This document shows positions 18,357-28,071 of a stretch of 64,000 nucleotides of DNA, piece after piece. Positions within the stretch are counted from its first letter, which is position 1. Each line of letters opens with the position of its first letter. The notes under the pieces are model-generated. The model had not been told where the DNA came from. It made no database searches and saw nothing but the letters and a program-made list of their open reading frames with translations. This stretch comes from Massilia antarctica (GTDB lineage: Bacteria > Pseudomonadota > Gammaproteobacteria > Burkholderiales > Burkholderiaceae_D), in the NCBI RefSeq assembly GCF_015689335.1, contig NZ_CP065053.1, forward strand, positions 3,162,001-3,226,000, given 5' to 3'. The translations under genes were made by a program, and so were the position numbers.

Positions 18357-19646
18357 TCATCGCCCGATCAGCACCACCGTATATCCCCCGACTATCTCGC
18401 CGCCGATTTTCTGCCGCACGCGCAGCACCTGCGCCTCGCCGCGCTTGATGTCGGCGATGCTGGCGTGGAAGGGGATGGCTTGGCGCTCGCATCCGCGCAG
18501 CACATCCTCGGCCGGCAGCAGCAGCTTGCTCCGCGCATCGAACGGAATATCGCTCAAACGCTGCCTGCGCGCCTGGCCCACCGTGGCCGGCAGCAGACCG
18601 TAGGCAAGCGGATTGGCTGGGGTGACCAGGCCGGGGTTGGCCAGGCCCGTGTACAGCTTGAGCCAGTCCATGGTGTCGGGTGCGTCGAGGGTCGCTTCGA
18701 TCCGCGCCGGCCCGGGGTTGGCCAGATAGCCCAGGTTCAGCGCCAGGTCGATCGCCGCCGGCGAAGATGATGGAATGACGGCGATATTGCGCTGCCCGAT
18801 ATGGCGGTCCGCCGGGGCCGAGAACTGGTCGGGCGAGACGGCATCGAGTATCGGTTCATGCACCCGCACCACCAGGCATTCGTGGCCGCCGTTGACGAAG
18901 GCCGGCACCCAGCTTTGCGGACACTTGACGATGGCGTGGCAGCCGTGGCTCAGGTAGCGCCCGTCCGGGCCATTCACGATTCGCCATTCGGTGCTGTTGT
19001 TGAAGCGGTTGCCCAGGTCGACCCAGGTGGCGCCGATGAAATTGGCGTCGGCGCGCGAGATGCCCAGGGTGGGGTCGAACCAGTAGAATTCCACGCGCAC
19101 CCGCAGCGCCGGCGCTTTGCCCAGGTTCCAGACGTGCGCATACAAGGTGTTGGGCGCGTTGGCGCGCGCGATACCGCCCACCGTGGCCGGCTGTACCGGC
19201 GCGCTGGCCGCGTCCTGGCTGGGCACCACGTAGATATCGGGCGACTCCCAGAACACGCCGTTCAGCGGGCGCGCGCCGTTGTCGCCGCCGTTGGCGCGGA
19301 TCAGGAGAAACGGCAGGAATTCATCCTTGCGCGGACCGAAGGTCGGACCGTTCTGGAGGATGCCCTGCACCTGGCCGTGGAACCATGGGATTTCGGCCGG
19401 GCTGCCTGGCGGTGGGCGGTTGACGGTTTCGGGCCGCTGCGGCGCTGTCTTGACCGGGGGGGGCAGGTCGGCTTGCGGCAGTTCCACCGTGCCGGGGAAC
19501 GGGCAGCGCGGCGGCGGCGGACACACCGGCCCGTGCGGCGGCTGGCACGGATCGTGGCCGCAGCGGCACTGCCGGCAGGGCACTTGCGGTGCGCCCTGCG
19601 CATGGCAGGTGCAGGTGCAGGCGCGGTCTTGGTCGGATGGTTTCAT
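18357..19646 (-). CDS. Hypothetical protein with Cys-rich N-terminus, coupled to phospholipase-like gene
   Basis: A 429-residue protein without a recognised domain. The first 48 residues hold nine Cys (10, 12, 14, 24, 27, 29, 34, 42, 48) plus His, like a metal-binding or disulfide module, followed by a Pro-rich linker to about residue 85. The rest is strand-rich; LYAHVWNLGKAPALRVRVEFYW (split here into LYAHVWNLGK and APALRVRVEFYW) resembles a CARDB-type beta-sandwich. No signal peptide is evident. Its start overlaps the stop of the phospholipase-like gene by ATGA, so the two products are probably made together. Confidence 0.72.
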   Translation of the reverse strand: MKPSDQDRACTCTCHAQGAPQVPCRQCRCGHDPCQPPHGPVCPPPPRCPFPGTVELPQADLPPPVKTAPQRPETVNRPPPGSPAEIPWFHGQVQGILQNGPTFGPRKDEFLPFLLIRANGGDNGARPLNGVFWESPDIYVVPSQDAASAPVQPATVGGIARANAPNTLYAHVWNLGKAPALRVRVEFYWFDPTLGISRADANFIGATWVDLGNRFNNSTEWRIVNGPDGRYLSHGCHAIVKCPQSWVPAFVNGGHECLVVRVHEPILDAVSPDQFSAPADRHIGQRNIAVIPSSSPAAIDLALNLGYLANPGPARIEATLDAPDTMDWLKLYTGLANPGLVTPANPLAYGLLPATVGQARRQRLSDIPFDARSKLLLPAEDVLRGCERQAIPFHASIADIKRGEAQVLRVRQKIGGEIVGGYTVVLIGR

Positions 19647-21856
19647 GATGTCCCCCTGTCGTCGTCACTGTCTTTGCCGCTGGCGGCGCGCGCGGCGCCG
19701 CGCGCCAGTGCCGCCAGGATGCCGCTGCCCACATCCACGCCGCAGCCGGGGTTGCTTACGCCCGCTTCGAGGAAGTAGATATTCAAGGGCACCGACGGGT
19801 TGTGCAGCGTTGCTGGTTCGGCCTGCGATGGCCACGTGCACGGCGGCTGGAACTCGAAGCCTTCGGGATCTTTGATCCCGCCGGGGGTGAGGCTGCGCGC
19901 GAAGTCCCAGGTGTGGTAGCCGTAGCCACGGTCCGCGTCCAGGTTCCAGTCGACCAACGGTACGGTGGCGCCACCGCCCGGCTGCGGATTCTGGCGCGAA
20001 TTGAGCCAGATCAGATAACTCGAAAAGCCGACCGCGTCGCCCAGGTGGCGATTCGCGCGCAGGGCCGGGCCGACCGCGTCGGCCGCTTGCGGCGTGGCCG
20101 CGTTCTCGAGGTCATCGCGGATCTGCGGGTCCGCGCCCACGTTCTGGAACAGCACATCCGGGTTGGCGCGGCGCGGATGCGGCCCGGCGAAGGTCGGCGC
20201 CAGTTCGACACCCTGGTCAGACGGATACTGCCAGGGATGCTTGAATTCGTCCTCCGGATGGCGGCGCGGGTATGCCCGGTCGCGGAACGGCGTCAGGTCG
20301 AGCACCGGCGTGTCGAAGCCAGGGAGCACGTTGCCGACATCGTTCAGCACCCCGGCGAACGCTTGCGCATCGGGCAAGCCGACCGTGATCAGGCCGACCG
20401 TGATTTCATCGTCCATCGGCAGCAGGTAGCCGGACATGACCAGCACGGCGCGGAACGATTTGAGCAAGTGGAACAGCGGCAGTTCGAGCGCGTAGTAGAG
20501 GCCCAGGCGCAGCGGATAGGTGACGATGTCGGCCAGGATCGCCCACGGCAGGGTCGCCAGGTACACCGCCACCTGCACGATATACAGCAGCACCTTGATG
20601 ATCGAGAGGATGAAGTCGAGCAGGTCGTCCCACCAGTTGCTGTCGTCGCCGCCGGCGCCGGGGGCGCTGGCCTGCGGATCGTTAAAGGTGGGGAACTGCA
20701 GGTTGGGGAATACGTCGGGCGGTGGTGGCGGTTCGTGCGCGAAGCCATCCACGGTGGTCATTTTCAGGAAGGCGAACAGCAGGCGGTAACAGGAGGCGAT
20801 CAGGTCTTCGCCCGGCTTGCCGTCTTCCTCGCGCAAGATGCGCGGGTGCGCACCGTCCTTGTAATAGATCGTGGTAATGGTCTCGTGCAGCAGTTTCGCG
20901 ATCGGGTCGGCCAGCTCGGAATCGACATCGAGCAGGCGGCGCCGGGTCCAGTTCTCGCGCAGCGTATTGCCGCCCGGGTAGGCCGGGCGCGCCACCCCGG
21001 CGCCATCGTTTTCGCGGAAGGCGATGTCGAAGTACAGGGCCGATTCGGTCAGCTGCGGATACTGGCCGCCGCGCGCCGGCCCGGCGCCGTCGCGCAGGTA
21101 GCGGAAGGCGTCCATGTGGTTTTCCACCAGGTGGTGGCGCTGCCAGTGCAGCCGGAACGGGCCGCCGGAAATGGCGTTGACCAGCGCATGGCCGGTGACA
21201 TCGGTGCCGACGTGCGTCATGTAGCCGAGCGCGTAGGCGCGCGCCTTGTCCTGCTCGTCCTGCGACTCGAATTTGGCCGCCTGGTTCCACAGTTCGCGCG
21301 CGAACTGGCCGGTGCGGCGGTAGTGCAGCATGTCCGACCAGAGGAATGCCTGTTCATCGAAGCCCTTGTTCAGGCCCAGCGAAAAGAACTCGAACAGATC
21401 GAGGCGCGTGACGACGAAGTTTTCGAGCGCCGTGATCAGGATGCCGGACAGTTCACCGGCGATATTGCCGACGCTTTCGGACAGGCCGCCGGTCAGGCGA
21501 CTGAGTTCCTCGGCGGTGTTTTCCGAAATCGGCCCGAGATAGCGTTCGTATTTTTCGATGTAGGGATCGAGCGCGTCGTACAGCCCTTCGAGCACGCGCA
21601 GCACCCCGATCAGGGCGCTCGATAGCGGGAACGGCCCTTGGTCGCGAAAATCCGGCAGGAAGAAAAACAGATCCGGGCCGATCGCGCCCAGGCTGGCGAA
21701 GTTGGGATGGCGCTGCATGATGCGCGCCAGTTCGGCGGTGTCGGCGCCGGTCCATTCGGGGTTGATGCGGGCGCTGGCGGCGGGTCGGAAACTGCCGCGC
21801 CCGAGCGCACGGGCGGTTGCGCGCATGGCGCTCATGTGTATATACGGTCCGGGCAT
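19643..21856 (-). CDS. Zinc-dependent phospholipase C-like protein, very large
   Basis: A 737-residue protein. The N-terminus has MPGPYIHMSAM, then HPNFASLGAIGPDLFFFLPDF, and later ALGYMTHVGTDVTGHALVN, the His/Asp pattern of zinc-dependent phospholipase C-like proteins, which are usually about 300 residues. A hydrophobic block at roughly 430-500 could insert in or lie on a membrane. The last ~200 residues have no recognised domain. GGAGGG lies 7 bases before the ATG, which favours this start over one 42 bases upstream. No signal peptide is visible despite the enzyme type. Activity is inferred from motifs only. Confidence 0.75.
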   Translation of the reverse strand: MPGPYIHMSAMRATARALGRGSFRPAASARINPEWTGADTAELARIMQRHPNFASLGAIGPDLFFFLPDFRDQGPFPLSSALIGVLRVLEGLYDALDPYIEKYERYLGPISENTAEELSRLTGGLSESVGNIAGELSGILITALENFVVTRLDLFEFFSLGLNKGFDEQAFLWSDMLHYRRTGQFARELWNQAAKFESQDEQDKARAYALGYMTHVGTDVTGHALVNAISGGPFRLHWQRHHLVENHMDAFRYLRDGAGPARGGQYPQLTESALYFDIAFRENDGAGVARPAYPGGNTLRENWTRRRLLDVDSELADPIAKLLHETITTIYYKDGAHPRILREEDGKPGEDLIASCYRLLFAFLKMTTVDGFAHEPPPPPDVFPNLQFPTFNDPQASAPGAGGDDSNWWDDLLDFILSIIKVLLYIVQVAVYLATLPWAILADIVTYPLRLGLYYALELPLFHLLKSFRAVLVMSGYLLPMDDEITVGLITVGLPDAQAFAGVLNDVGNVLPGFDTPVLDLTPFRDRAYPRRHPEDEFKHPWQYPSDQGVELAPTFAGPHPRRANPDVLFQNVGADPQIRDDLENAATPQAADAVGPALRANRHLGDAVGFSSYLIWLNSRQNPQPGGGATVPLVDWNLDADRGYGYHTWDFARSLTPGGIKDPEGFEFQPPCTWPSQAEPATLHNPSVPLNIYFLEAGVSNPGCGVDVGSGILAALARGAARAASGKDSDDDRGTS

Positions 21857-21986
21857 GATGCCCTCCACAAATGCGGTCGTCGGTCGGAACCAGTTCACTG
21901 GTTTGTCGTCTGCATTTGTAACGGTAGACCTGCGCTACCACGCCGCCCTGTGGCATCGCAAAGGCGGCGCGATTGATGGGGACGCC

Positions 21987-22679
21987 TTAAACGGCGGGCT
22001 TGTCAGTCTCAGCAGCAACAATGCCGAAGCGCACGCGATAGCGTATTGTGTTGATCCGTTTCGCGCTTTCGAGCTCGACGTAGACCGCTTCCTCATCGCC
22101 ACCCGATCCAGTGCCGCCGCCACGCATGGCGTACCCCCAATCTTCATTGCCATAGGCGCCAGAACGACCGACCGCTATCCCTAATTCCTCGACCTGCCAA
22201 ACGAACGACAGCCGCACTCCGGATTCCGATGCAATCAGTTGTGCCTTGCCGCGCGCATCGGCCAGCGCCGCCGCGTGGGCTGCCGCCCGTTCGGCGTCGG
22301 ACGCCTCGAATTGCGGCTTGAGCATGGACACGCTCAGGGTGTAGCGCTGGTGCTCGAAAATCGGTTGCAGCGCGTCGAGCGCGGTGTACAGGCGCTTCGC
22401 GTCCGAACACGCAATCAGGATCTTGAATGCGCGTTCCTGCCCCGGTTTGCCCTTTTTCCAGAACCAGGGTTGCCAGATGGCGTTGCCGCCCTCGCTCATT
22501 TCGTCGGGATCGATGCCCGAGCTCTTGAGGACGCGAATGCAATCGTCGCGCAGCGCGCCGGCTTCGCTGATGGCGGTGTCGGCGTGGGCGGCGCGCACCG
22601 ACAGCGACAGGTCGGCACGGTAGGTCGTCACTTGTTCGACCAGCGAGGACTGGCCGATTACTTCGATATAGGAATCCAT
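21987..22679 (-). CDS. SIMPL domain (DUF541) protein
   Basis: A 230-residue SIMPL/DUF541 protein: YIEVIGQSSLVEQVTTYRADLSLSV at the N-terminus, the helix-strand repeat around DCIRVLKSSGIDPDE, and AAALADARGKAQLIASESGVRL, the typical second-half motif. Many family members are exported and have signal peptides; this one has none and starts directly with the domain, so it is probably cytoplasmic. There is a Gly/Ser loop at about 185-195 before the last strand. It is 43 bases downstream of the RutR-like gene on the same strand. Function is unknown. Confidence 0.82.
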   Translation of the reverse strand: MDSYIEVIGQSSLVEQVTTYRADLSLSVRAAHADTAISEAGALRDDCIRVLKSSGIDPDEMSEGGNAIWQPWFWKKGKPGQERAFKILIACSDAKRLYTALDALQPIFEHQRYTLSVSMLKPQFEASDAERAAAHAAALADARGKAQLIASESGVRLSFVWQVEELGIAVGRSGAYGNEDWGYAMRGGGTGSGGDEEAVYVELESAKRINTIRYRVRFGIVAAETDKPAV

Positions 22680-22722
22680 GGTGGTGTCGTTCTGCTTTCA
22701 GGAGGTTGGTCCGGGGCCGCAA

Positions 22723-23403
22723 TCATACGTGAGCCGGCCGCGGGTCCGCGACGGCCACCGCCGACAGCACCATATGGGTGATCATGGCCTCGGCATCGTC
22801 GAAGTCCTTGCGCGAAAGCTGTTTGCGGTTCAGCACCAGCGCCATCTGCGCCGAAAAATCGGCGTACGACTGGGTCATCGCCCAGATGGCGAACAGCAGG
22901 TGGGTGGCGTTGATGGGGCCGATGCGCCCCTCGCCGATCCAGCGTTCGAACACCTCGATATCCTTGCGCAGCAGCGGCACCACGCGGCTCTGGATCTGCT
23001 GGCCGTACAACTGCGCGCCGCCGATCACTTCCATCGCATACACGCGCGAGGCCCACGGCTGTTCGCGCGAAAAACGCAGCTTGGCCTGGATGTAGGCGCG
23101 CAGCACGTCGCGCGGTTCCTGGGTCGGGTCGCCCAAGGTCGCCATGCGCGCCAGCCAGTCATCGAGCACGCCATCGAGCACCCTTTCGTACAGCGCCTGC
23201 TTGGTCGGAAAGTAGTACATCAGGTTCTGCTTCGACAGGCCGGCCTGCTCGGCGATGGTGGCGATCGAGGTGCCTTCGTAGCCGCATTCGGCGAACACGC
23301 GCACGGCAACGTCGGTGATGTCGGCTTCGAGCTTGTCGCGGTTGAGGAGGCGGCGCTTGACGGCGGCGCTGTGCGGTGCGGTGACGGTCTTGATGGTGGC
23401 CAT
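22723..23403 (-). CDS. rutR: RutR-family TetR regulator
   Basis: A 226-residue TetR repressor. The HTH (GTSIATIAEQAGLSKQNLMYYFPTKQALYERVL) and the ligand domain follow E. coli RutR: FSREQPWASRVYAMEVIGGAQL and PINATHLLFAIWAMTQSYADFSAQ match the YcdC/RutR C-terminal domain, which senses uracil. The long 576-residue frame here mostly reads through the MocR gene; the ATG at 23401-23403, 8 bases after the MocR stop, gives a normal length. It probably controls the pyrimidine genes next door, and a RutR-like box occurs at 24999-25014. Confidence 0.88.
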   Translation of the reverse strand: MATIKTVTAPHSAAVKRRLLNRDKLEADITDVAVRVFAECGYEGTSIATIAEQAGLSKQNLMYYFPTKQALYERVLDGVLDDWLARMATLGDPTQEPRDVLRAYIQAKLRFSREQPWASRVYAMEVIGGAQLYGQQIQSRVVPLLRKDIEVFERWIGEGRIGPINATHLLFAIWAMTQSYADFSAQMALVLNRKQLSRKDFDDAEAMITHMVLSAVAVADPRPAHV

Positions 23404-23411
23404 GGTGGCTT

Positions 23412-24878
23412 TCAGCGTTGCGATTGCAGGAACTGGACCAGTTGGGGCGCATCGGCGGCGTACGCCACGTTGAAGCGGAACCAGATGCTCGGGGACGGGC
23501 GCAGCATGAAAAATTCGTGCGGGGAGAGCAGGATGCCGGCGCGCAGCGCGCGGTCGGCAATGACCTTGCCGTTGAACTCCGGCGTGGGCGCATCGGGCCA
23601 GCCGGCGCTGACGAACATGCCGCCGCGCGGCCGCGCCAGCGGCTCCATGCCCGCCTCGAACAGGCGTTCGATGGTGCGCTCGCGGCCCGACTGCAATTGG
23701 TCGGTCAGGCGTTCGAGCATGCGCTTGTAGGGCCGCGCGGAAATGGCGTGGTACACGGCGCGCTCGTTGATTTCGGAGGTGGTCAGCCCGGTCAGCATTT
23801 TCACGCGCAGCAGTTCGGGAATGAGCGAGTTCGATGCGCAGATCGAGCCGACCCGCAGCACCGGCGAGAGGGTCTTGGAAAAGCTGCCGACCCGGATCAC
23901 GCGCCGCAAACCGTCCATGGCGGCCAGCGAGGCGTCGCCGCCGGTAGCCAGTTCGCGGTAGATGTCGTCTTCCACCAGCCAGAAATCGAACTGCTCGGCC
24001 GCCAGCAGCAGGCGGTGCGCCTGCGCCTGGGTGAGCGAAGTGCCCAGGGGATTTTGCAGCACGGTGTTGACGAACATGAGCTTGGGCTGGAGCGCGGCCG
24101 CCTGCGCCGTCAAGAGCTCCATATCGAGTCCGTCCGGCCCGCGGGCAATGCCGACCGCGATGCAGCCATGATGGCGGATCAGCGAGAGCAGGTTGCTGTA
24201 GCCCGGGTCTTCGACAAACACCGTGTCGCCCGGCTTGGTCAGGGTGCGCAGGATCAGGTCGAAGGCGTGGGTGGCGCCGTGGGTGAGCAGGATCTGGTCC
24301 GGGCTGGCCGCGAACAGTTCGTCGGCCAGGGTGGCGGCCATGTGCTGGCGCAGGGTGGGAAAGCCGAGCGGATGGCCGTAGCCGCGCAGGCGGCTGGCCG
24401 GAATCTTCATCGCGTGGCGCACGGCGTCGAGCACCGTGTCGTCGCCGTACCATTCGGGCGGCAGCCAGCCCGCGCCGACCGGCAGCGCGTCCGACACGCC
24501 GGAATACAGTTCGGGGGTGAGGGCGTCGATGGCGGCCGGTGTCGCCTGCAGCGCCAGTTGCTGCGGCGCGCTGGCCGCCTCGCTGCGGGCGACAAAAAAG
24601 CCCGAACCGCGGCGCGAACTTAACAGGCCAAGCGTGAGCAGGCGGTCGTACGACTCCACCACCGTGAAGGTGCTCACCCCATTACATTTTGCGAAGCGTC
24701 GAACCGAGGGCATCTTGGTCCCCACGCGCAGATCGCGCCGGTTTACCATCTGCGTGATGGCCGCGACGATCTGGTCGACCAGGCCGCCGCGCTTGCTGCG
24801 CTCGATCGCCAGCACCGGCCAGCCATCTCCGCAATTGCCAGGAGGCACTTCCTCATGCAAGACGTCGCTATCATCCAT
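23412..24878 (-). CDS. MocR/PdxR family PLP-dependent transcriptional regulator
   Basis: A 488-residue fusion of a GntR-type winged helix (about 25-100, LRVGTKMPSVRRFAKCNGVS and TVVESYDRLLTLGLL) to an aminotransferase fold type I domain (about 130-488) with the PLP Lys in RVGSFSKTLSPVLRVG. MocR proteins use PLP or amino acids as signals, often for the divergent operon. Here the divergent gene is an omega-amino acid aminotransferase, which fits sensing of beta-alanine. The second ATG (24878) has AAAGGA at a good distance; the first ATG has none. Confidence 0.9.
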   Translation of the reverse strand: MDDSDVLHEEVPPGNCGDGWPVLAIERSKRGGLVDQIVAAITQMVNRRDLRVGTKMPSVRRFAKCNGVSTFTVVESYDRLLTLGLLSSRRGSGFFVARSEAASAPQQLALQATPAAIDALTPELYSGVSDALPVGAGWLPPEWYGDDTVLDAVRHAMKIPASRLRGYGHPLGFPTLRQHMAATLADELFAASPDQILLTHGATHAFDLILRTLTKPGDTVFVEDPGYSNLLSLIRHHGCIAVGIARGPDGLDMELLTAQAAALQPKLMFVNTVLQNPLGTSLTQAQAHRLLLAAEQFDFWLVEDDIYRELATGGDASLAAMDGLRRVIRVGSFSKTLSPVLRVGSICASNSLIPELLRVKMLTGLTTSEINERAVYHAISARPYKRMLERLTDQLQSGRERTIERLFEAGMEPLARPRGGMFVSAGWPDAPTPEFNGKVIADRALRAGILLSPHEFFMLRPSPSIWFRFNVAYAADAPQLVQFLQSQR

Positions 24879-24998
24879 CCACATTCCTTTGTTGCATTGC
24901 CGCGAACTGTATTGTTTGCGCCACCGATACGGTTGGCGGGTTTTGCGATTTGTGTATATGTGCCATAGTTGATCTGCTGACTATTATTGCATCATCAT

Positions 24999-25014
24999 TT
25001 TGCCAACTGGTAAA
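24999..25014. promoter_or_regulatory. Candidate RutR box upstream of the aminotransferase gene
   Basis: TTTGCCAACTGGTAAA matches the E. coli RutR consensus TTGACCAnnTGGTCAA at 11 of 14 defined positions, including the central CCAnnTGG. It lies about 37-52 bases before the aminotransferase start in the divergent region with the MocR gene. A RutR-family gene is encoded 1.6 kb away. Function is inference. Confidence 0.45.
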
Positions 25015-25050
25015 TAATTTTTTTAGTTGTAAAAATTCTTGGAGAGTCGC

Positions 25051-26367
25051 ATGAACGAGTCCAGACCAGAATCGATGTCGTCGTTTTGGATGCCATTTAC
25101 GAATAATCGCGACTTCAAGGCCAACCCGCGCCTGCTGGTGTCCGCCGAGGGGATGTACTACAAGGATGTCGACGGCAACAGCGTGCTCGACGGCACCGCC
25201 GGCCTGTGGTGCGTGCCCTGCGGGCATGCGCAGCCGAAGATTGTCGCCGCCGTGCGCGAGATGGTCGGCCAGCTCGACTTCGCGCCGACCTTCCAGATGG
25301 GCCACCCGGCCGCGTTCGACCTTGCCGAAAAGCTGATGGACTACACCGGCCGCCGCTTCGGCCACGTCTTCTACACCAACTCCGGTTCGGAAGCGGTGGA
25401 CACGGCGCTGAAGATGGCGCTGGCCTACCACCGCGCACGCGGCGAGGCGGGGCGCACGCGCCTGATCGGGCGCGAACGCGGTTATCACGGCGTCGGTTTC
25501 GGCGGCATTTCGGTCGGCGGCATCGGCGGCAATCGCCGCACCTTCGGGCCGCTGTTGCCGGGTGTCGACCATCTGCCGCACACGCACAACCTGGAAAAGA
25601 ACGCCTACTCGCGCGGCGAACCGGAACACGGCGCCAACCTGGCCGATGAACTGGAACGCATCGTCGCGCTGCATGATGCGTCGACCATCGCCGCCGTCAT
25701 CGTCGAACCGGTGGCCGGGTCCACCGGCGTGCTGATTCCGCCAAAAGGATATCTGAAGCGCCTGCGCGAACTGTGCACCAAGCATGGCATCCTGCTCATT
25801 TTCGATGAAGTCATCACCGGCTTCGGGCGCCTGTCCACGCCGTTCGCGTTCGATTATTTCGGCGTCGAGCCGGACATGGTCACCTGCGCCAAGGGCCTCA
25901 CCAACGGCATGGTGCCGATGGGCGCCGTGTTCACCAAGCAGCATATCCACGATGCGTTCATGGATGGACCGGCCGGCATTGAGCTGTTCCATGGCTATAC
26001 CTATTCGGGCCATCCGCTTGCCTGCGCTGCGGCGCTGGCCACGCTGGAGGTGTTCGAGGAACAGAAAATCCTCGACAACGCCAAGGCCGTGCAGGAGTAC
26101 TGGACCGACGCGGTGCATTCGCTCAAAGGGCTGCCGCACGTGATCGATATCCGCACCATCGGGCTGGTGGCCGGCATCGAGCTCGCGCCAATCGATGGCA
26201 AGCCGGGCGCGCGCGCGTTCAGCGCCTTCAAAAAGGCGTTTGCCGACGGCGTGCTGATTCGCACCACCGGCGACATCATCGCCCTGTCGCCACCGCTGGT
26301 GCTGGAGAAGAAGCACATCGACGAGTTGTTCGGCAAGCTCGCCACCATCCTCAAAAACCTGGACTGA
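25051..26367 (+). CDS. Omega-amino acid:pyruvate aminotransferase (beta-alanine type)
   Basis: A 438-residue class III aminotransferase that would convert beta-alanine and pyruvate to malonate semialdehyde and alanine. Motifs: [20 protein letters not shown], typical of this subgroup, [15 protein letters not shown], the PLP-Asp in [13 protein letters not shown] and the Schiff-base Lys in [20 protein letters not shown] precedes the ATG at 25051. The mmsA-type gene begins 4 bases after the stop, so both steps of beta-alanine breakdown are co-expressed. Divergent from the MocR regulator. Confidence 0.93.
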   Translation: MNESRPESMSSFWMPFTNNRDFKANPRLLVSAEGMYYKDVDGNSVLDGTAGLWCVPCGHAQPKIVAAVREMVGQLDFAPTFQMGHPAAFDLAEKLMDYTGRRFGHVFYTNSGSEAVDTALKMALAYHRARGEAGRTRLIGRERGYHGVGFGGISVGGIGGNRRTFGPLLPGVDHLPHTHNLEKNAYSRGEPEHGANLADELERIVALHDASTIAAVIVEPVAGSTGVLIPPKGYLKRLRELCTKHGILLIFDEVITGFGRLSTPFAFDYFGVEPDMVTCAKGLTNGMVPMGAVFTKQHIHDAFMDGPAGIELFHGYTYSGHPLACAAALATLEVFEEQKILDNAKAVQEYWTDAVHSLKGLPHVIDIRTIGLVAGIELAPIDGKPGARAFSAFKKAFADGVLIRTTGDIIALSPPLVLEKKHIDELFGKLATILKNLD

Positions 26368-26371
26368 CCTT

Positions 26372-27886
26372 ATGAGCAATCTCGATACAAAGTTGGACAC
26401 AATCGCCCACTTCATCAACGGCGCCAAAGTCGATACGGCGAGCGGGCGCTATGCCGATGTCTTCAACCCCGCCATGGGCGAGCCGTGCGCGCGGGTGGCG
26501 CTGGGCACGCCGGACGATGTGGATGCCGCCGTCGCCGCGGCCGCCGCGGCGTTTCCGTCATGGTCCGCCACGCCGCCGCTGACGCGCGCGCGGGTGCTGT
26601 TCAAGTACCTGCAACTGTGCCAGGCGCATACCGACGAATTCGCGGCCATGCTCACCCGCGAACATGGCAAGACGTTCTCCGACGCGCAGGGTGAAGTGGC
26701 GCGTGGCATCGAGATGGTGGAATTTGCGGTCGGCATTCCGCAACTGCTCAAGGGCGAGTTCACCGACCAGATTTCGCGCGGCATCGATGCCTGGTCGATG
26801 CGCCAGGCGCTCGGCGTGGTTGCCGGCATCACGCCGTTCAATTTTCCGGTGATGGTGCCGATGTGGATGTTCCCGGTGGCGATCGCCTGCGGGAATACCT
26901 TTGTATTGAAACCTTCCGAGCGCGATCCGTCGGCGTCGCTGCTGCACGCGCGGCTGCTCAAGGAAGCTGGGTTGCCGGACGGCGTGTTCAACGTGGTCCA
27001 GGGCGACAAGGTCACGGTCGACGCGCTGCTCGATCACCGCGATGTGCAGGCGATCAGCTTTGTCGGCTCGACCCCGATCGCCGAATATATCTACGCGCGC
27101 GGCAGCGCAGCCGGCAAGCGCGTGCAGGCGCTGGGCGGGGCCAAGAACCACATGGTGGTCATGCCCGACGCCGACATGGACATGGCGACCGATGCCCTGA
27201 TCGGTGCCGCCTTCGGTTCGGCCGGCGAGCGCTGCATGGCCATTTCGGTGGTGGTGGCGGTGGGCGACGCCGGCGACAAGCTGATTGGCGAATTGGGCAA
27301 GCGTACCGCCGCGCTCAAGATCCGCGACGGCATGGCCTCCGACGCCGAAATGGGACCGGTGGTCAGCGCGGCGGCCAAGGAACGCATCGAGCGCTTGATC
27401 GGCGAGGGCGTGGAGCAGGGCGCGACCCTGGTGGTCGATGGGCGCAACTGCAAAGTGGCGGAACGCGAGAAGGGCTTCTTCGTGGGCGGCACCTTGTTCG
27501 ATCACGTGACGCCCGATATGACGATTTATAAGGAAGAGATTTTCGGCCCGGTGCTGTGCGTGCTGCGCGCGCCGGATGTGGCTACTGCGGTCAATCTGAT
27601 CAACGCCAATGAGTACGGCAACGGCGTGGCGATCTACACGCGCGACGGTGGAACCGCGCGCGAGTTCGTGCGCCAGATCCAGGTTGGCATGGTGGGGGTG
27701 AACGTGCCGCTGCCGGTGCCGATGGCGTTCAATAGTTTCGGTGGATGGAAGCGCAGCATGTTCGGTGACCACCACGCGTACGGCCCGGAAGGCGTGCGGT
27801 TCTACACGCGGCATAAGGCGGTAATGCAGCGCTGGCCGAATACGGCGAGTGCTGGCGTGGAATTTGCTTTTCCACAGATGAAGTAA
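26372..27886 (+). CDS. mmsA: CoA-acylating (methyl)malonate-semialdehyde dehydrogenase
   Basis: MmsA oxidatively decarboxylates malonate semialdehyde to acetyl-CoA (or methylmalonate semialdehyde to propionyl-CoA) with NAD and CoA. The 504-residue protein has [16 protein letters not shown] at the start, [32 protein letters not shown] and the catalytic Cys in [12 protein letters not shown], all typical of this ALDH branch. It follows the aminotransferase by 4 bases. Together they take beta-alanine (from uracil) or beta-aminoisobutyrate (from thymine) into acyl-CoA. Confidence 0.94.
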   Translation: MSNLDTKLDTIAHFINGAKVDTASGRYADVFNPAMGEPCARVALGTPDDVDAAVAAAAAAFPSWSATPPLTRARVLFKYLQLCQAHTDEFAAMLTREHGKTFSDAQGEVARGIEMVEFAVGIPQLLKGEFTDQISRGIDAWSMRQALGVVAGITPFNFPVMVPMWMFPVAIACGNTFVLKPSERDPSASLLHARLLKEAGLPDGVFNVVQGDKVTVDALLDHRDVQAISFVGSTPIAEYIYARGSAAGKRVQALGGAKNHMVVMPDADMDMATDALIGAAFGSAGERCMAISVVVAVGDAGDKLIGELGKRTAALKIRDGMASDAEMGPVVSAAAKERIERLIGEGVEQGATLVVDGRNCKVAEREKGFFVGGTLFDHVTPDMTIYKEEIFGPVLCVLRAPDVATAVNLINANEYGNGVAIYTRDGGTAREFVRQIQVGMVGVNVPLPVPMAFNSFGGWKRSMFGDHHAYGPEGVRFYTRHKAVMQRWPNTASAGVEFAFPQMK

Positions 27887-27927
27887 AAGACCCTGTAAGC
27901 GGGTGATGCGTACGGTTAGCTTAAAGA

Positions 27928-28018
27928 CCGTCGCCCCCGCGCAGGCGGGGGCCCAAGTTCCCTCCGTTGCCAACGACTGATCATCGGACTTGGGCCCCCG
28001 CCTGCGCGGGGGCGACGG
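27928..28018. repeat. Dispersed palindromic repeat, copy 4
   Basis: Nearly the same arms as copy 1 (CCGTCGCCCCCGCGCAGG leading to CCAAGTT, and the complement from ACTTGG to CGACGG) around an unrelated loop of about 28 bases. It lies between mmsA and preT, in the only sizeable gap of that rightward gene series. Confidence 0.9.
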
Positions 28019-28071
28019 CTCGGGATAACGCAAGGGTGTTGGCGAAAACATGATAAAAACAGGGATGTAAA

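Noticed and set aside
22723..24453. 576-residue frame that looks like a regulator fusion
   Set aside because: The N-terminal part is MocR sequence out of frame. RutR-family homology begins at the ATG at 23403.
25115..25438. Arg/Ser-rich frames opposite many genes throughout the window
   Set aside because: High GC leaves long antisense frames open; all of these are shadows with no ribosome sites or family motifs.
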